A stretch of 64,000 nucleotides of DNA from Nematostella vectensis (Eukaryota > Cnidaria > Anthozoa > Actiniaria > Edwardsiidae). Position 1 is the stretch's first letter. Every line of letters starts with the position of its first letter. The notes beneath the pieces are model-generated. The model was not told the DNA's origin. It saw nothing but the letters and a program-made list of their open reading frames with translations, and did not search any database. The stretch is taken from assembly GCF_932526225.1 (NCBI RefSeq), contig NC_064038.1, forward strand, positions 3,906,001 to 3,970,000. Direction: 5' to 3'. The position numbers and the translations under genes are program-made. Of the stretch, positions 31,501 through 44,500 are shown piece after piece.

Positions 31501-34329
31501 GTGTCTTAACATAGTAGCTTTGGGGTTTTGCATATGGTTGTGGTTTGGGGTTTGATGAATTCTGTTGTTTGGGGGTCGCTGTGTTCTGTGGTTTGGGGAT
31601 CGCTGGACTAGCCATGCTCATGTGCTGTGTCTTGCGAGCCATCCATTCCCATGGTTTATCATAGTCTTCAGATGGTCGGGAGTCCACTTCCTTGTTTTGC
31701 TCACCAAGCGATGTTGATGCTAGACTTGGTGGACGAACGAGGCCTTTGCTCTCCCATGGAGAGTCGTAGTCATCTAGAGGTCTGGTATCCGTGGTTGGGG
31801 ACTGGACCCTAGGAATGCATGAGAAAAACAACAACCATCATCTGAACCCAGACCCTCCTGTCTTTTTGTGAAGTGCAAAGTTGTATTGTATATTGTGATG
31901 AGCTAACTCTATTACAAAGTACATCTAAATTTACTGGTCAGTTGGTCAGTTTTATAAAGTGTGTCCATTGTTAATTAAAAGTGTTTCAATAACTGAAAGT
32001 GTGTACATTATTAAGAGTGTATATTTTTTAAAGTGTTTCAATTATTTTAAAATGTGTTAGGCCAATACTGTGCACAGAAGTTCTCAGTAAACGAATGAAT
32101 GAATGAATGAATGGCACTTACTGTTCCCCTTGTGACGGCAGCCTCATTCCCCTGAGGGACATCCTCTTGGCCTGCTCATCCAGTACAGTAACCTTCCCTG
32201 CATCATATGGCTCACTGTAGTTCTCATCATCTGAATCTTTAGGTGTGGTTCTACTCTGTGGGTTCTTTGCATCCCATGGATCCATGTACTCATCCCTCCC
32301 TGATGGTTTCTTAGCAACTGGAGGCTTAACTTTTCGTGAGTCCCATGGATCGCAGTAATCATCAAGTTTGTCTTTTCCTGAAGGCTGGGGATTAGGGGGT
32401 GGCGAGACGTCAAGAGGATCACAATAGGCCTCACCTCCTCCTGATGATGTTGAAGACGTTGAGAACTGTTGTCTCATGGGAGGCACTCTAGCAGCGTCCC
32501 AAGGGTCACAATAGTCATCAGCTGGCTAAAATAACAAAATGCTCTGACTATTATTACAAATTGACAGGAATAACATGTTATTGAGAATATGAAATTGATA
32601 GGAAAAATAGAGTGACACGCATATCATAATGTGTATGTATTCCCACTATTTTTAAACACAGATTGTCTATATACTACTACTACATTGGTAGTTTATTTGT
32701 CAATCTAATGTGGGTATCCCCAGATTCTGGGGTAGGCAGAAGTGTTTCATATAAGCAAAGAAAAACTTTTTTTTTGTTTACAACTCATAAAATATAAAAA
32801 TGCAGGTTTGTTAATTCTACCTTTGTTTTATCTATCTTTGATTTTATCTCAATCATGAGCTCTGTATGCTAAATTATATGGAATGCAAACAAAATCTTAA
32901 GCATTTGTTAGCGCCAAGAGCATTGCATCTGGTTAATTTGACTATATCTTCTGTGCTGCAAAATACATATTTCCCTGACTGCCTTGAGGCCCATGCTGTG
33001 TCACTAAAATGCAGGTGATACGTTACATGCAGCTGTCGAAAATAAAGTGAGCTTTAAAATATGCTTTAAAACAGCCAAAGAACACACCAAATGTGAACAT
33101 AGATATAAAAAGATGTTTATTTTTAACAGGTATTTTTTCTTCATACCTGCCAACTTTCTAGGTTTCCAGGGGAGGCTATCTATTTTTAGCCCGTTCATCT
33201 CCAGGCAAAAAAATTGAAACTTCCTATACATTTACTGTATAAATCTCCTGGGGAAATTCATCGATAACTTCTTTTACAGTTCTTGTATTTGAAGCATAAT
33301 CCTGGCTTTTTAGCTTTCAAGGTTGGCAAGCATGTTTTTCTTTCATTTTCATATGTACACTGTTTACTGTGTTATCAAGAGACAAATAGAGAGCTTGGGC
33401 TACCTGTGCAATATCATACATAAGTGAAAAATCTGGCGAATTTTCTATAAAATCTAAAGAAACACGGTTTCTTGGTGGTTGAAGGGGAAGAGTGGAGGGG
33501 AGGGGAGGGGGTTGTTGGGGTACACCATCTCAAGCTGTGCACATGCAAATGTGACTCTCTCTAGGAACCCTTTCATTAGTAGTGTACGGTCATAAATAAT
33601 CTTAACAGAGTGTACGAACTGCTAGTGTAATGGAACTAAGTACCAAACTATGTATCCCTTGTTGCGGACACACAGGAAGTAGAAAAAAGAATGACAAAGG
33701 ATCTATAAGCGAGGGGCTGACTTAATCACTGATCAATTTTAATCAAGTACGAAACAAGATTGAATACTACAAAGTCAAGTGTATCAGGAAGGATACTATA
33801 GTAAACATTTATCTTGTGTTCCGGAATCGCTCAAACATAAGCATAATTTCTGTTCAGGGGTATTTAAGTCTATAAGCCAGAAGTCTTTTTAGAGAGATTC
33901 GAAAATAAAAGGGTACAACAGCAGTTTGACACCTAAGATATTTCCCCCATTAAAACAGGAAGCAGCACCAATGAATTCCGTCACAAATTGACGCTAGCTT
34001 ACCGCGTTTTGCTTGCTTGATTCTCCTTTACCATGTCTCCTTGGTGGCTTCACAGGTCTAGCTTGATCTTCGGAGGAGAGAGAGGCCCGTGTCGAGGCAT
34101 TCCCATTCGATCTGCGCTCGCTGTTTTTGGGGGAATGCTGAGGCCTTGGGGGCGGGTAACTCGGCATTACGGCAGTATTCGGATGGAGCGTCGGGTGGAC
34201 TTTAGTCGGGTCTAAGTAGCAGCCGTCATCGGAGTCATCATCTTGGCTCCTAGATCTTCTGTCGTAGTCTTTTGTAGGCGGCTCGGGCGGCCTCTTTCCC
34301 TTTTTAAACAGCTTCCCTATACCCGCCAT
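28451..34329 (-). CDS. SHB: SHB-family SH2 adapter protein
   Basis: Five coding exons on the minus strand: 34329-34003, 32525-32122, 31808-31290, 29415-29296, 28664-28451. Phases match (0,2,2,2) and give 527 aa. The N terminus is basic and proline-rich (KRPPEPP, RPVKPPRR). Exons 2-3 hold eight tyrosine motifs of the family type (DDYCDPWD, AYCDPLD, DEYMDPWD, NYSEPYD, DDYDSPWE, EDYDKPWEW, DDYDAPWEY), likely phosphotyrosine docking sites. The C terminus is an SH2 domain from W418 (WYHGPITR), with FLVRDSES and phosphate-binding R443, then YVLGQFSKPFDAVPGII and LNIKGAEH, close to SHB/SHD/SHE/SHF. Such adapters link receptor tyrosine kinases to downstream effectors in the cytoplasm. The choice among the four vertebrate paralogues is not meaningful here; SHB is used as the family name. 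Confidence 0.93.
29500..30600. repeat. 33-bp minisatellite in SHB-type gene intron 3
   Basis: About 33 units of aactcgaacctccctctact followed by cgaatcctcaggt, 33 bp. As the period is 11 codons, open frames run across on both strands (343 and 364 codons). It lies between exon 3 and the first SH2 exon, just upstream of that exon's acceptor. Confidence 0.96.
30879..31206. mobile_element. 328-bp MITE with 16-bp terminal inverted repeats
   Basis: Left end caggcccgtagccagg, right end cctgggtatgggcctg (14 of 16 paired), flanked by tagac at 30874-30878 and 31207-31211, a 5-bp target duplication. The interior has a G-run at 30943-30969 and no coding capacity. It lies in intron 3 of the SHB-type gene. 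The termini resemble the ends of the dispersed repeats at 3651-3730 and 26220-26298. Confidence 0.75.
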
Positions 34330-34365
34330 CTTCGTTCGCGGAGTTATCAGGTTATCGACCGTCGA

Positions 34366-34386
34366 ACGTGAAACGGAAGTGACGTA
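34366..34386 (-). promoter_or_regulatory. ETS plus CRE-like composite upstream of the SHB-type gene
   Basis: About 40-55 bp upstream of the ATG the plus strand reads acggaagtgacgtaag: an ETS core (CGGAAGT) abutting a CRE-like TGACGTAA. This arrangement is typical of TATA-less animal promoters, so the transcription start is probably close. A similar composite occurs at 57870-57886. Confidence 0.5.
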
Positions 34387-35508
34387 AGCCAGCATGTGAC
34401 TCCAGGAAAAGAGACACAGGGAAACCGCGAGTACAATGAAGCAAGCCTTTGTACACATCACACAGCAGGAGGCATTCGTCGTATAAAACAAAAGGGACTG
34501 ATTGTAAGCTTTGGCTAATATTTTTTTCGAGAGCTTGCCTCAAACATCTGCTAGGTTTTAAAGCATTTTATTGACATTTTTCTTGGCAAAAGGCCCCTTT
34601 TCTTGCCCATGGAATAGGGAACAATGTCAGATTTTGTATAATATTGACAACAGCCACAACTGTCTCCTAATTTTTCCATGATTAGCCAGCCCTTTAGAAA
34701 TTATGACAAATTTTGACGCTTTTTTCATTTGTTACTCAAGGCACATATTTGTGTCACGGTTTGGAGGTAAACTCACACAGGTAAACATGAATGAGTGAAC
34801 AAGTTATTCTTTACTGCCTCATCAGCTGATATTTGTTACAGACCAACTCATATCACGTAACAAAAATTCCAGTCATGAGCCATTAGTAAGCAGCCTGCCA
34901 GATGTTACCTATTGTGTTTCTGTTACTACAAGAGATGACTTTAGAACCAGGATAAAATAAAGATATTCGTTTGAACAAAAAAGACCATGTTTAAGCGTGT
35001 AATGTGATAGATGTACTAAGTACATCTATCACATGTTGAACAGAGATACAACAAAGAGATATAAAAAAACATATAGATACATTTATTCATCTACCATAAT
35101 TCAGGTATAAATTTAAAAAATATAGAGATTACATGGTCACATGTGGATACAAATATTATCTTTGACTGTTGATATCATCTTGAACAAGTGAGCACAGGAG
35201 TGAACGAGTGATGAAAAATATTTGCATGAAAAGATAAATTATATCCGCAAGCAGTCATGTAAAGTACTATTTATTACATAAAATCTTATATAAAATCTTT
35301 CAGATGTCCATGAAAATACTGAAAGCTCATTGGTTTCTGTTTTCACCACATGTGTTGATAAATATGATATAAACCAGCAGTGGCATACCAGTTTTATCAT
35401 TTTGTTATCATCTAGTATTACACTCTTTTTTGTATAATAAATATATATGTGTACATATATCTGAATCATATAAATTCAAGTATAACACCAAGTTGAAAGT
35501 TAAGTGTC
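34387..35508. other. Intergenic stretch between SHB-type and MYORG-like genes
   Basis: Contains the upstream region of the SHB-type gene and the 3' UTR/terminator region of the MYORG-like gene, both minus strand. AT-rich; no other exon seen. An exact hairpin is at 35002-35034. Confidence 0.5.
35002..35034. repeat. Perfect 16-bp-arm inverted repeat, 1-nt centre
   Basis: Arms atgtgatagatgtact and agtacatctatcacat pair completely around a single central a. It lies ~475 bp past the MYORG-like stop codon, so it could fold in a long 3' UTR or mark an old palindromic insertion. Confidence 0.88.
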
Positions 35509-37641
35509 CTAAGCGAATGAGTAGTATGGCAGGTCTTCTAGTGTCACTGTGTACTCAATCCACTGGCCAGGCTTAGGGACTGTGATGACTTTAAAGTCTC
35601 TAAATTCTTCTTTCCACTTTCCCTGAGGTAAATACACCTTGTGCTTGCCTTTGTTCTCAGAGTAGGGTCTCAAGACTGGTGCCACAAGGAATCTATCCCC
35701 CACAAGAAACTCAGAATCTAGGGTAAGAGCTATGTCATCGTTGGGTGCCACCCACCAGAGGGGGCGTATGATAGGAGCTGTTGACTGATTGACTTGTCTT
35801 GCAAAAAGGATTAAAGTCTCTGAGATTTTTGCACGCAAATCTAAAAGCCTCTTTGCAATGTTGATGGTATTGCTTCCATAGAGCCAAGGAGGGAATGAAA
35901 ATTGCATCGTAGGAAGAAAGACAGCTGCTTGCATCCAGCGTACATAAAGTTCATTATCTGGTTTGTTAAAGCTGTCAGAATTGGAGTTTAGCTGAGCACC
36001 ATTTCCACCGATCATGTCAGGTAATACAAATGGGTAACCAAGGATCCCCAATGTCAAAGTTGCAGGGATGACTGATCGCAGACCATCTTTCTCATCCCAC
36101 TTTGATGTTCGGTCCAAAAACCGGACAAACACTGGTATACTCTGTGTCCGGTGACCAACTCGAACTTCAATCCTATCACCAAATTTGGAAGCCATTTTTG
36201 CATAGTTTGCTGAATAGAAACTTGGATTTCCATATGTTAGATTTTTTAACTGATATGCATTTGGGAGATAACTTACTTCTCCTGCATCAAACTTGTATGC
36301 ATCTAGCTTGTATTTTGTTTGAAATTCTTCCAGCCGTTTCACAAACCATTTGGTCGCAGCAGTATTTGTGGTGTCCAATGCAGTGCCAACACCATTCCAC
36401 CATTTTACCAGACCAGGCAGCCCACCAGGGCCATTAACCCAGTATGGCATGCCTTTGTGGAAAGCCTCCGAGCCAACATTAGCAAATGGGTAAACCCACA
36501 TGGTCACAGCAAACCCTGCATCATGTATCTGCTGCACCATACTCAATGGATCTGGGAATTTTTCTGGATCAAAGTCAAAATCTCCATATGCTGTTGAGTA
36601 CATGTCATCGATCTCAATCTGACTCCCTGTAAAATTGAACTTGCGTAAGTTCTGTAGATATTCTAGGACACTAGTCTGGTTGACACTTTTTCCATATTGT
36701 GCCCAAGTAGACCATATAGGGTACTTGAAGATGGACTGGTTTGGTATTGATGTTGGTAGGGTATACAGGTTGCGCATGACATACTGGTGAACGTCCTTGA
36801 TGTTTTCTCCAATACAGACTCGATAGGACAACTGAACTGTAGCCACAGGCTTCCCATATTCTACCCAAGAGGCTTTCATGGAAAACTTATTATTGTTGCT
36901 GTCATTGATTGCAATGAGCAATGGAACTTCCTCATCAACAACAATAGCAATTCCATTAGAATTAAGCCAATACCGCTCAAGCACACCACCGTACGCAGTC
37001 CTGTTCGATAGGAAATTTAGAATTGTATCACTTGGGATATATGGCTGCATGTTAATTTCAGCCTTTTCTAATGGCCAGGCTTGCATGTAAAGCTCTGACC
37101 CACCAAACCAGTGCATTTTATCGAGTCGAAAGTCATCCTGAAAGCCTGAAACACTGCTTGATCCTGGAGACCATATTATCTGATAGCATTTACTAAAGTT
37201 TGGATCTCTCTGAATCCTGACTTTCGCCCCGCTGTGCCATTCGTACGACAACAGCTGGTTTGTAGTTTTTCTCTTGTAGATTGACTTCGTCACAACATTC
37301 CTGCCTAAATATCCAGCTAAAGCACTCTCCATTCCTGCATTTTTAATTACCAGCTTTCCTTTTCTTGGGTCAAACGAGATGGGTCCTAGCTTGTCGTACC
37401 GAGAAAACTCGGTTGTGTACAAAGCGGACGTCAAAACTCCAGCGAAAATCAACACTCCAAGAAACGCGACGAAAATCCTTATGTACTGAGTTCTATTCTT
37501 TTTCTTTGCCTCTATGAGTTCCTGGACGTAAGAAGGCGTAATTTGTATATCTGTTGGTTTTGCAGAGGCATCGTTATGGGATTTCGGTATATATTTGGCT
37601 TTTGGTACGCTTGTTTCTGCGGAAGTGTTTCCGTCCGCCAT
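35509..37641 (-). CDS. MYORG: MYORG-like GH31 glycosidase, type II membrane protein
   Basis: One uninterrupted frame of 710 codons plus stop. The start is placed at 37641 (gaaaATGGCG, good context); the frame stays open upstream to 37764, but those 41 codons lie in a repeated sequence. Residues ~53-75 form one membrane segment with basic residues before it, so the N terminus faces the cytosol and the catalytic part faces the ER/Golgi lumen. The GH31 barrel follows: WSTWAQYGKSVNQ, IEIDDMY, KFDAGEV with the likely nucleophile D452, RVGHRTQSIPVFVRFLD with likely acid/base D510, and GYPFVLPDMIGGNG. These match vertebrate MYORG, an alpha-galactosidase-type GH31 enzyme also with a single coding exon. 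Substrate is inferred from the family. Several N-x-S/T sites occur in the lumenal part. Confidence 0.93.
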   Translation of the reverse strand: MADGNTSAETSVPKAKYIPKSHNDASAKPTDIQITPSYVQELIEAKKKNRTQYIRIFVAFLGVLIFAGVLTSALYTTEFSRYDKLGPISFDPRKGKLVIKNAGMESALAGYLGRNVVTKSIYKRKTTNQLLSYEWHSGAKVRIQRDPNFSKCYQIIWSPGSSSVSGFQDDFRLDKMHWFGGSELYMQAWPLEKAEINMQPYIPSDTILNFLSNRTAYGGVLERYWLNSNGIAIVVDEEVPLLIAINDSNNNKFSMKASWVEYGKPVATVQLSYRVCIGENIKDVHQYVMRNLYTLPTSIPNQSIFKYPIWSTWAQYGKSVNQTSVLEYLQNLRKFNFTGSQIEIDDMYSTAYGDFDFDPEKFPDPLSMVQQIHDAGFAVTMWVYPFANVGSEAFHKGMPYWVNGPGGLPGLVKWWNGVGTALDTTNTAATKWFVKRLEEFQTKYKLDAYKFDAGEVSYLPNAYQLKNLTYGNPSFYSANYAKMASKFGDRIEVRVGHRTQSIPVFVRFLDRTSKWDEKDGLRSVIPATLTLGILGYPFVLPDMIGGNGAQLNSNSDSFNKPDNELYVRWMQAAVFLPTMQFSFPPWLYGSNTINIAKRLLDLRAKISETLILFARQVNQSTAPIIRPLWWVAPNDDIALTLDSEFLVGDRFLVAPVLRPYSENKGKHKVYLPQGKWKEEFRDFKVITVPKPGQWIEYTVTLEDLPYYSFA

Positions 37642-37679
37642 TTTCCTCCTGCGGCGAGACATTCCGTACCATTCACGTA

Positions 37680-37890
37680 ACACAGGTATACCACAACACA
37701 TGGCAACATCTTTCGGCTGATCTGAGAGGGGACAAGTAAAGCGCTTTTTGTAGAATGTTGTCAATAAAATTGCCTTAGAACATGCCTTAGTTTTATTGAC
37801 AAAATTCTACGAAAAACGCTTTACTCGTCCCCTCTCAGATCAGCCGAGTTTCGAGCTACGAACAAGCAATCATTGCTTGGGCTACCTGTG
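37680..37890. repeat. Inverted pair of a dispersed repeat at the MYORG 5' end
   Basis: The sequence ttctacgaaaaacgctttac (37804-) and tcgtcccctctcagatcagccga occur on the plus strand, and in reverse complement at ~37715-37765. A third, direct copy is at ~38283-38375 (acgcttttctcgtcccctct...gggctacctgtg). The left arm supplies the open frame upstream of the chosen MYORG start. Confidence 0.75.
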
Positions 37891-38539
37891 CTCCTTCCCA
37901 GCGCGGTCAAGCGTAACTAATCGTACAACGGCGTCGGTCAAGGATGCTTGTGGCTACTTTCTCGTTTTAAAATACGGCTAGCGGCCAGGGAAAATAGTTT
38001 AGCTCGGATGTTTTGTCACATATCGAATGTAAGTGTATCCTGGCATAGGTCTGCGAGATAAAAATATTTTGTTTGTTGTTTTTTTCTGTCGAATTTCGAC
38101 GACATTTGAGCGCTACCGAAAATGGCGCCTCCAACCTTGTTTCTTTCCTTAGTAGGGGGAGAGAAGTAATAAATTCCGTTAAGAAACCCCCGCCCCCCCC
38201 CCCCCCCCCCCCCCCAAATCATGTATTACACGTGAATTTGACAACAACAAGGCATTTTTTAAGTTCTAAGGTTCTAAGTTCACACAAAAAAACGCTTTTC
38301 TCGTCCCCTCTCAGCAAAACAGCCGAATTCCGAGCTACGGACACGCAACCGTTGCCTGGGCTACCTGTGGATATTCTGGCTTGCGTGAAAGAGAGTCCAA
38401 GGTCTGCACTACTCTTAGGGCTAAAAAGGCACGCCACGGAAGATAGGATAGTTTAGAAATTGTTGCCAAGTTATGGCTGTGATTTATACTGACATTTGAA
38501 GCAGTATGTTGGCTTTTTACAGCTCTCTAAGCCTTGGTC
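37891..38539. other. Intergenic stretch with repeat copy and poly-C run
   Basis: Holds the third copy of the cgtcccctctcag...gggctacctgtg repeat (38283-38375) and a poly-C run at 38190-38214. No exon seen. Confidence 0.5.
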
Positions 38540-41500
38540 CTGACCCATAATAAAGCGCATTCTTCCTGACCCATTAAATGGTGCATTCCTGATTTACACC
38601 CCCCTGATTATAGGGGGCATTCCCCTGACCCATTATATTGTGCATCCCCCCTAAACCATTATAGAGTGCACCCCCCTGATGACCCATTATAGGGTGTATT
38701 CCCCTGATGACCCATTATAGGGTGTATTCCCCTGATGACCCATTATAGGGTGTATTCCCCTGATGACCCATTATAGGGTGTATTCCCCTGATGACCCATT
38801 ATAGGGTGTATTCCCCTGATGACCCATTATAGGGTGTATTCCCCTGATGACCCATTATAGGGTGTATTTCCCTGATGACCCATTATAGGGCGTATTCACC
38901 TGATGACCCATTATAGGGTGTATTCCCCTGATGACCCATTATAGGGTGTATTCCCCTGATGACCCATTATAGGGTGTATTTCCCTGATGACCCATTATAG
39001 GGCGTATTCCCCTGATGACCCATTATAGGGTGTATTCCCCTGATGACCCGTTATAGGGTGTATTCCCCTGATGACCCGTTATAGGGCATATTACCCTGAT
39101 GACACATTATAGGGTGCATTCACCTGATGACCCATTATAGGGTGTATTCCCCTGATGACCCATTATAGGGTGTATTCCCCTGATGACCCATTATAAAGTG
39201 CACCCCCCTGATGACCCATTATAGGGTGTATTCCCCTGATTACCCATTATAGGGTGTATTCACCTGATGACCCATTATAGGGTGTATTCCCCTGATGACC
39301 CATTATAAGGTGTATTCCCCTGATGACCTATTATAGGGTATATTCCCATGATGACCCATTATAGGGTATATTCCCCTGATGACCCATTATAGGGTGTATT
39401 CCCCTGATGACCCATTATAGGGTATATTCCCCTGATGACCAATTATAGGGTATATTCCCCTGATGACCCATTATAGGGCGTATTCCCCTGATGACCCATT
39501 ATAGGGCGTATTCCCCTGATGACCCATTATAGGGTGTATTCCCCTGATGACCCATTATAGGGTATATTCCCCTAATGACCCATTATAGGGTGTATTCCCC
39601 TGATGACCCATTATAGGGTATATTCCCCTGATGACCTATTATAGGGTGTATTCCCCTGATGGCCCGTTATAGGGTATATTCCCCTGATGACCTATTATAG
39701 GGTGTATTCCCCTGATGACCCATTATAGGGTGTATACCCCTGATGACCCATTATAGGGTGTATTCCCCTGATGACCCATTATAAAGTGCACCCTCCTGAT
39801 GACCCATTATAGGGTGTATTTCCCTGATGACCCATTATAGGGCATATTCCCCTGATGACCCATTATAGGGTGTATTCCCATGATGACCCATTATAGGGTG
39901 TATTTCCCTGATGACCCATTATAGGGCGTATTCCCCTGATGACCCATTATAGGGTGTATTCCCCTGATGACCCATTATAGGATGTATTCCCCTGATGACC
40001 CATTATAGGGCGTATTCCCCTGATGACCCATCATAGGGTGTATTCCCCTGATGACCCATTATAGGGTGTATTCACCTGATGACCCATTATAGGGTGTATT
40101 CCCCTGATGACCCATTATAGGGTGTATTCCCCTGATGACCCATTATAGGGTGTATTCCCCTGATGACCCATTATAGGGTGTATTCCCCTGATGACCCATT
40201 ATAGGGCGTATTCCCATGATGACCCATTATAGGGTGTATTCACCTGATGACCCATTATAGGGTGTACCCCCCTGATGACCCATTATAGGGCGTATTCCCA
40301 TGATGACCCATTATAGGGTGTATTCCCCTGATGACCCATTATAGGGGGTATTCCCCTGATGACCCATTATAGGGTGTAATCCCCTGATGACCCATTATAG
40401 GGTGTAATCCCCTGATGACCCATTATAGGGGGTATTCCCCTGATGACCCATTATAGGGTGTAATCCCCTGATGACCCATTATAGGGTGTAATCCCCTGAT
40501 GACCCATTATAGGGTGTATTCCCCTGATGACCCATTATAGGTTGTACCCCCCTGATGACCCATTATAGGGTGTATTCCCATGATGACCCATTATAGGGTG
40601 TATTCCCCTGATGACCCATTATAGGGCGTATTCCCCTGATGACCCATTATAGGGTGTATTCCCATGATGACCCATTATAGGGTGTATTCCCCTGATGACC
40701 CATTATAGGGTGTATTCCCCTGATGACCCATTATAGGGGGTATTCCCCTGATGACCCATTATAGGGTGTAATCCCCTGATGACCCATTATAGGGTGTAAT
40801 CCCCTGATGACCCATTATAGGGTGTATTCCCCTGATGACCCATGATGGGGCGTATTCCCCTGATGACCCATTATAGGGTATATTCCCCTGATGACCCATT
40901 ATAGGGTGTATTCCCCTGATGACCCATTATAGGGTGTAATCCCCTGATGACCCATTATAGGGTTAAATCCCCTGATGACCCATTATAGGGTGTATTCCCC
41001 TGATGACCCATTATAGGGGGTATTCCCCTGATGACCCATTATAGAGTGCACCCCCCTGATGACCCATTATAGGGTGTATTCCCCTGATGACCCATTATAG
41101 GGTGTAATTCCCTGATGACCCATTATAGGGTGTACTTCCCTGATGACCCATTATAGGGTGTATTCCCCTGATAACCCATTATAGGGTGTATTCCCCTGAT
41201 GACCCATTATAGGGTGTATTCACCTGATGACCCATTATAGGGTGTATTCCCCTGATAACCCATTATAGGGTGTATTCCCCTGATGACCCATTATAGGGTG
41301 TATTCACCTGATGACCCATTATAGGGTGTATTCCCCTGATGACCCATTATAGGGTGTATTCCCCTGGTGACCCATTATAGGGTGTATTCCCCTGATGACC
41401 CATTATAAAGTGCACCCCCCTGATGACCCATTATAGGGTGTATTTCCCTGATGACCCATTATAGGGTGTATTCCCCTGATGACCCATTATAGGGTGTATT

Positions 41501-44500
41501 CCCCTGATGACCCATTATAGGGCGTATTCACCTGATGACCCATTATAGGGTGTATTCCCCTGATGACCCATTATAGGGTGTATTCACCTGATGACCCATT
41601 ATAGGGTGTATTCCCCTGATGACCCATTATAGGGTGTATTCCCCTGATGACCCATTATAGGGTGTATTCCCCTGATGACCCATTATAGGGTGTAATCCCC
41701 TGATGACCCATTATAGGGTATATTCCCCTGATGACCCATTATAGGGTATATTCCCCTGATGACCCATTATAGGGCGTATTCCCCTGATGACCCATTATAG
41801 GGCGTATTCCCCTGATGACCCATTATAGGGTGTATTCCCCTGATGACCCATTATAGGGTATATTCCCCTAATGACCCATTATAGGGTGTATTCCCCTGAT
41901 GACCCATTATAGGGTATATTCCCCTGATGACCTATTATAGGGTGTATTCCCCTGATGGCCCGTTATAGGGTATATTCCCCTGATGACCTATTATAGGGTG
42001 TATTCCCCTGATGACCCATTATAGGGTGTATTCCCCTGATGACCCATTATAGGGTGTATTCCCCTGATGACCCATTATAAAGTGCACCCTCCTGATGACC
42101 CATTATAGGGTGTATTTCCCTGATGACCCATTATAGGGCATATTCCCCTGATGACCCATTATAGGGTGTATTCCCATGATGACCCATTATAGGGTGTATT
42201 TCCCTGATGACCCATTATAGGGCGTATTCCCCTGATGACCCATTATAGGGTGTATTCCCCTGATGACCCATTATAGGATGTATTCCCCTGATGACCCATT
42301 ATAGGGCGTATTCCCCTGATGACCCATCATAGGGTGTATTCCCCTGATGACCCATTATAGGGTGTATTCACCTGATGACCCATTATAGGGTGTATTCCCC
42401 TGATGACCCATTATAGGGTGTATTCCCCTGATGACCCATTATAGGGTGTATTCCCCTGATGACCCATTATAGGGTGTATTCCCCTGATGACCCATTATAG
42501 GGCGTATTCCCATGATGACCCATTATAGGGTGTATTCACCTGATGACCCATTATAGGGTGTACCCCCCTGATGACCCATTATAGGGCGTATTCCCATGAT
42601 GACCCATTATAGGGTGTATTCCCCTGATGACCCATTATAGGGGGTATTCCCCTGATGACCCATTATAGGGTGTAATCCCCTGATGACCCATTATAGGGTG
42701 TAATCCCCTGATGACCCATTATAGGGGGTATTCCCCTGATGACCCATTATAGGGTGTAATCCCCTGATGACCCATTATAGGGTGTAATCCCCTGATGACC
42801 CATTATAGGGTGTATTCCCCTGATGACCCATTATAGGTTGTACCCCCTGATGACCCATTATAGGGTGTATTCCCATGATGACCCATTATAGGGTGTATTC
42901 CCCTGATGACCCATTATAGGGCGTATTCCCCTGATGACCCATTATAGGGTGTATTCCCATGATGACCCATTATAGGGTGTATTCCCCTGATGACCCATTA
43001 TAGGGTGTATTCCCCTGATGACCCATTATAGGGGGTATTCCCCTGATGACCCATTATAGGGTGTAATCCCCTGATGACCCATTATAGGGTGTAATCCCCT
43101 GATGACCCATTATAGGGTGTATTCCCCTGATGGGGCGTATTCCCCTGATGACCCATTATAGGGTATATTCCCCTGATGACCCATTATAGGGTGTATTCCC
43201 CTGATGACCCATTATAGGGTGTAATCCCCTGATGACCCATTATAGGGTGTAATCCCCTGATGACCCATTATAGGGTGTATTCCCCTGATGACCCATTATA
43301 GGGGGTATTCCCCTGATGACCCATTATAGAGTGCACCCCCCTGATGACCCATTATAGGGTGTATTCCCCTGATGACCCATTATAGGGTGTAATTCCCTGA
43401 TGAACCATTATAGGGTGTACTTCCCTGATGACCCATTATAGGGTGTATTCCCCTGATAACCCATTATAGGGTGTATTCCCCTGATGACCCATTATAGGGT
43501 GTATTCACCTGATGACCCATTATAGGGTGTATTCCCCTGATAACCCATTATAGGGTGTATTCCCCTGATGACCCATTATAGGGTGTATTCACCTGATGAC
43601 CCATTATAGGGTGTATTCCCCTGATGACCCATTATAGGGTGTATTCCCCTGGTGACCCATTATAGGGTGTATTCCCCTGATGACCCATTATAAAGTGCAC
43701 CCCCCTGATGACCCATTATAGGGTGTATTTCCCTGATGACCCATTATAGGGTGTATTCCCCTGATGACCCATTATAGGGTGTATTCCCCTGATGACCCAT
43801 TATAAGGCGTATTCACCTGATGACCCATTATAGGGTGTATTCCCCTGATGACCCATTATAGGGTGTATTCACCTGATGACCCATTATAGGGTGTATTCCC
43901 CTGATGACCCATTATAGGGTGTATTCCCCTGATGACCCATTATAGGGTGTATTCCCCTGATGACCCATTATAGGGTGTAATCCCCTGATGACCCATTATA
44001 GGGTGTATTCACCTGATGACCCATTATAGGGTGTATTCGCCTGATGACCCATTATAGGGTATATTCCCCTGATAACCCATTATAGGGCGTATTCCCCTGA
44101 TGACCCGTTATAGGGTATATTCCCCTGATGACCCATTATAGGGCGTATTCCCCTGATGACCCATTATAGGGTGTATTCACCTGATGACCCGTTATAGGGT
44201 GTATTCCCCTGATGACCCATTATAGGGTGTATTCCCCTGATGACCCATTATAGGGCGTATTCCCCTGATGACCCATTATAGGGTGTATTCCCCTGATGAC
44301 CCATTATAGGGTGTATTCCCCTGATGACCCATTATAGGGTGTATTCCCCTGATGACCCATTATAGGGGGTATTCACCTGATGACCCATTATAGGGTGTAT
44401 TCCCATGATGACCCATTATAGGGTATATTCACCTGATGACCCATTATAGGGCGTATTCCCCTGATGACCCATTATAGGGTGTATTCCCCTGACGACCCAT

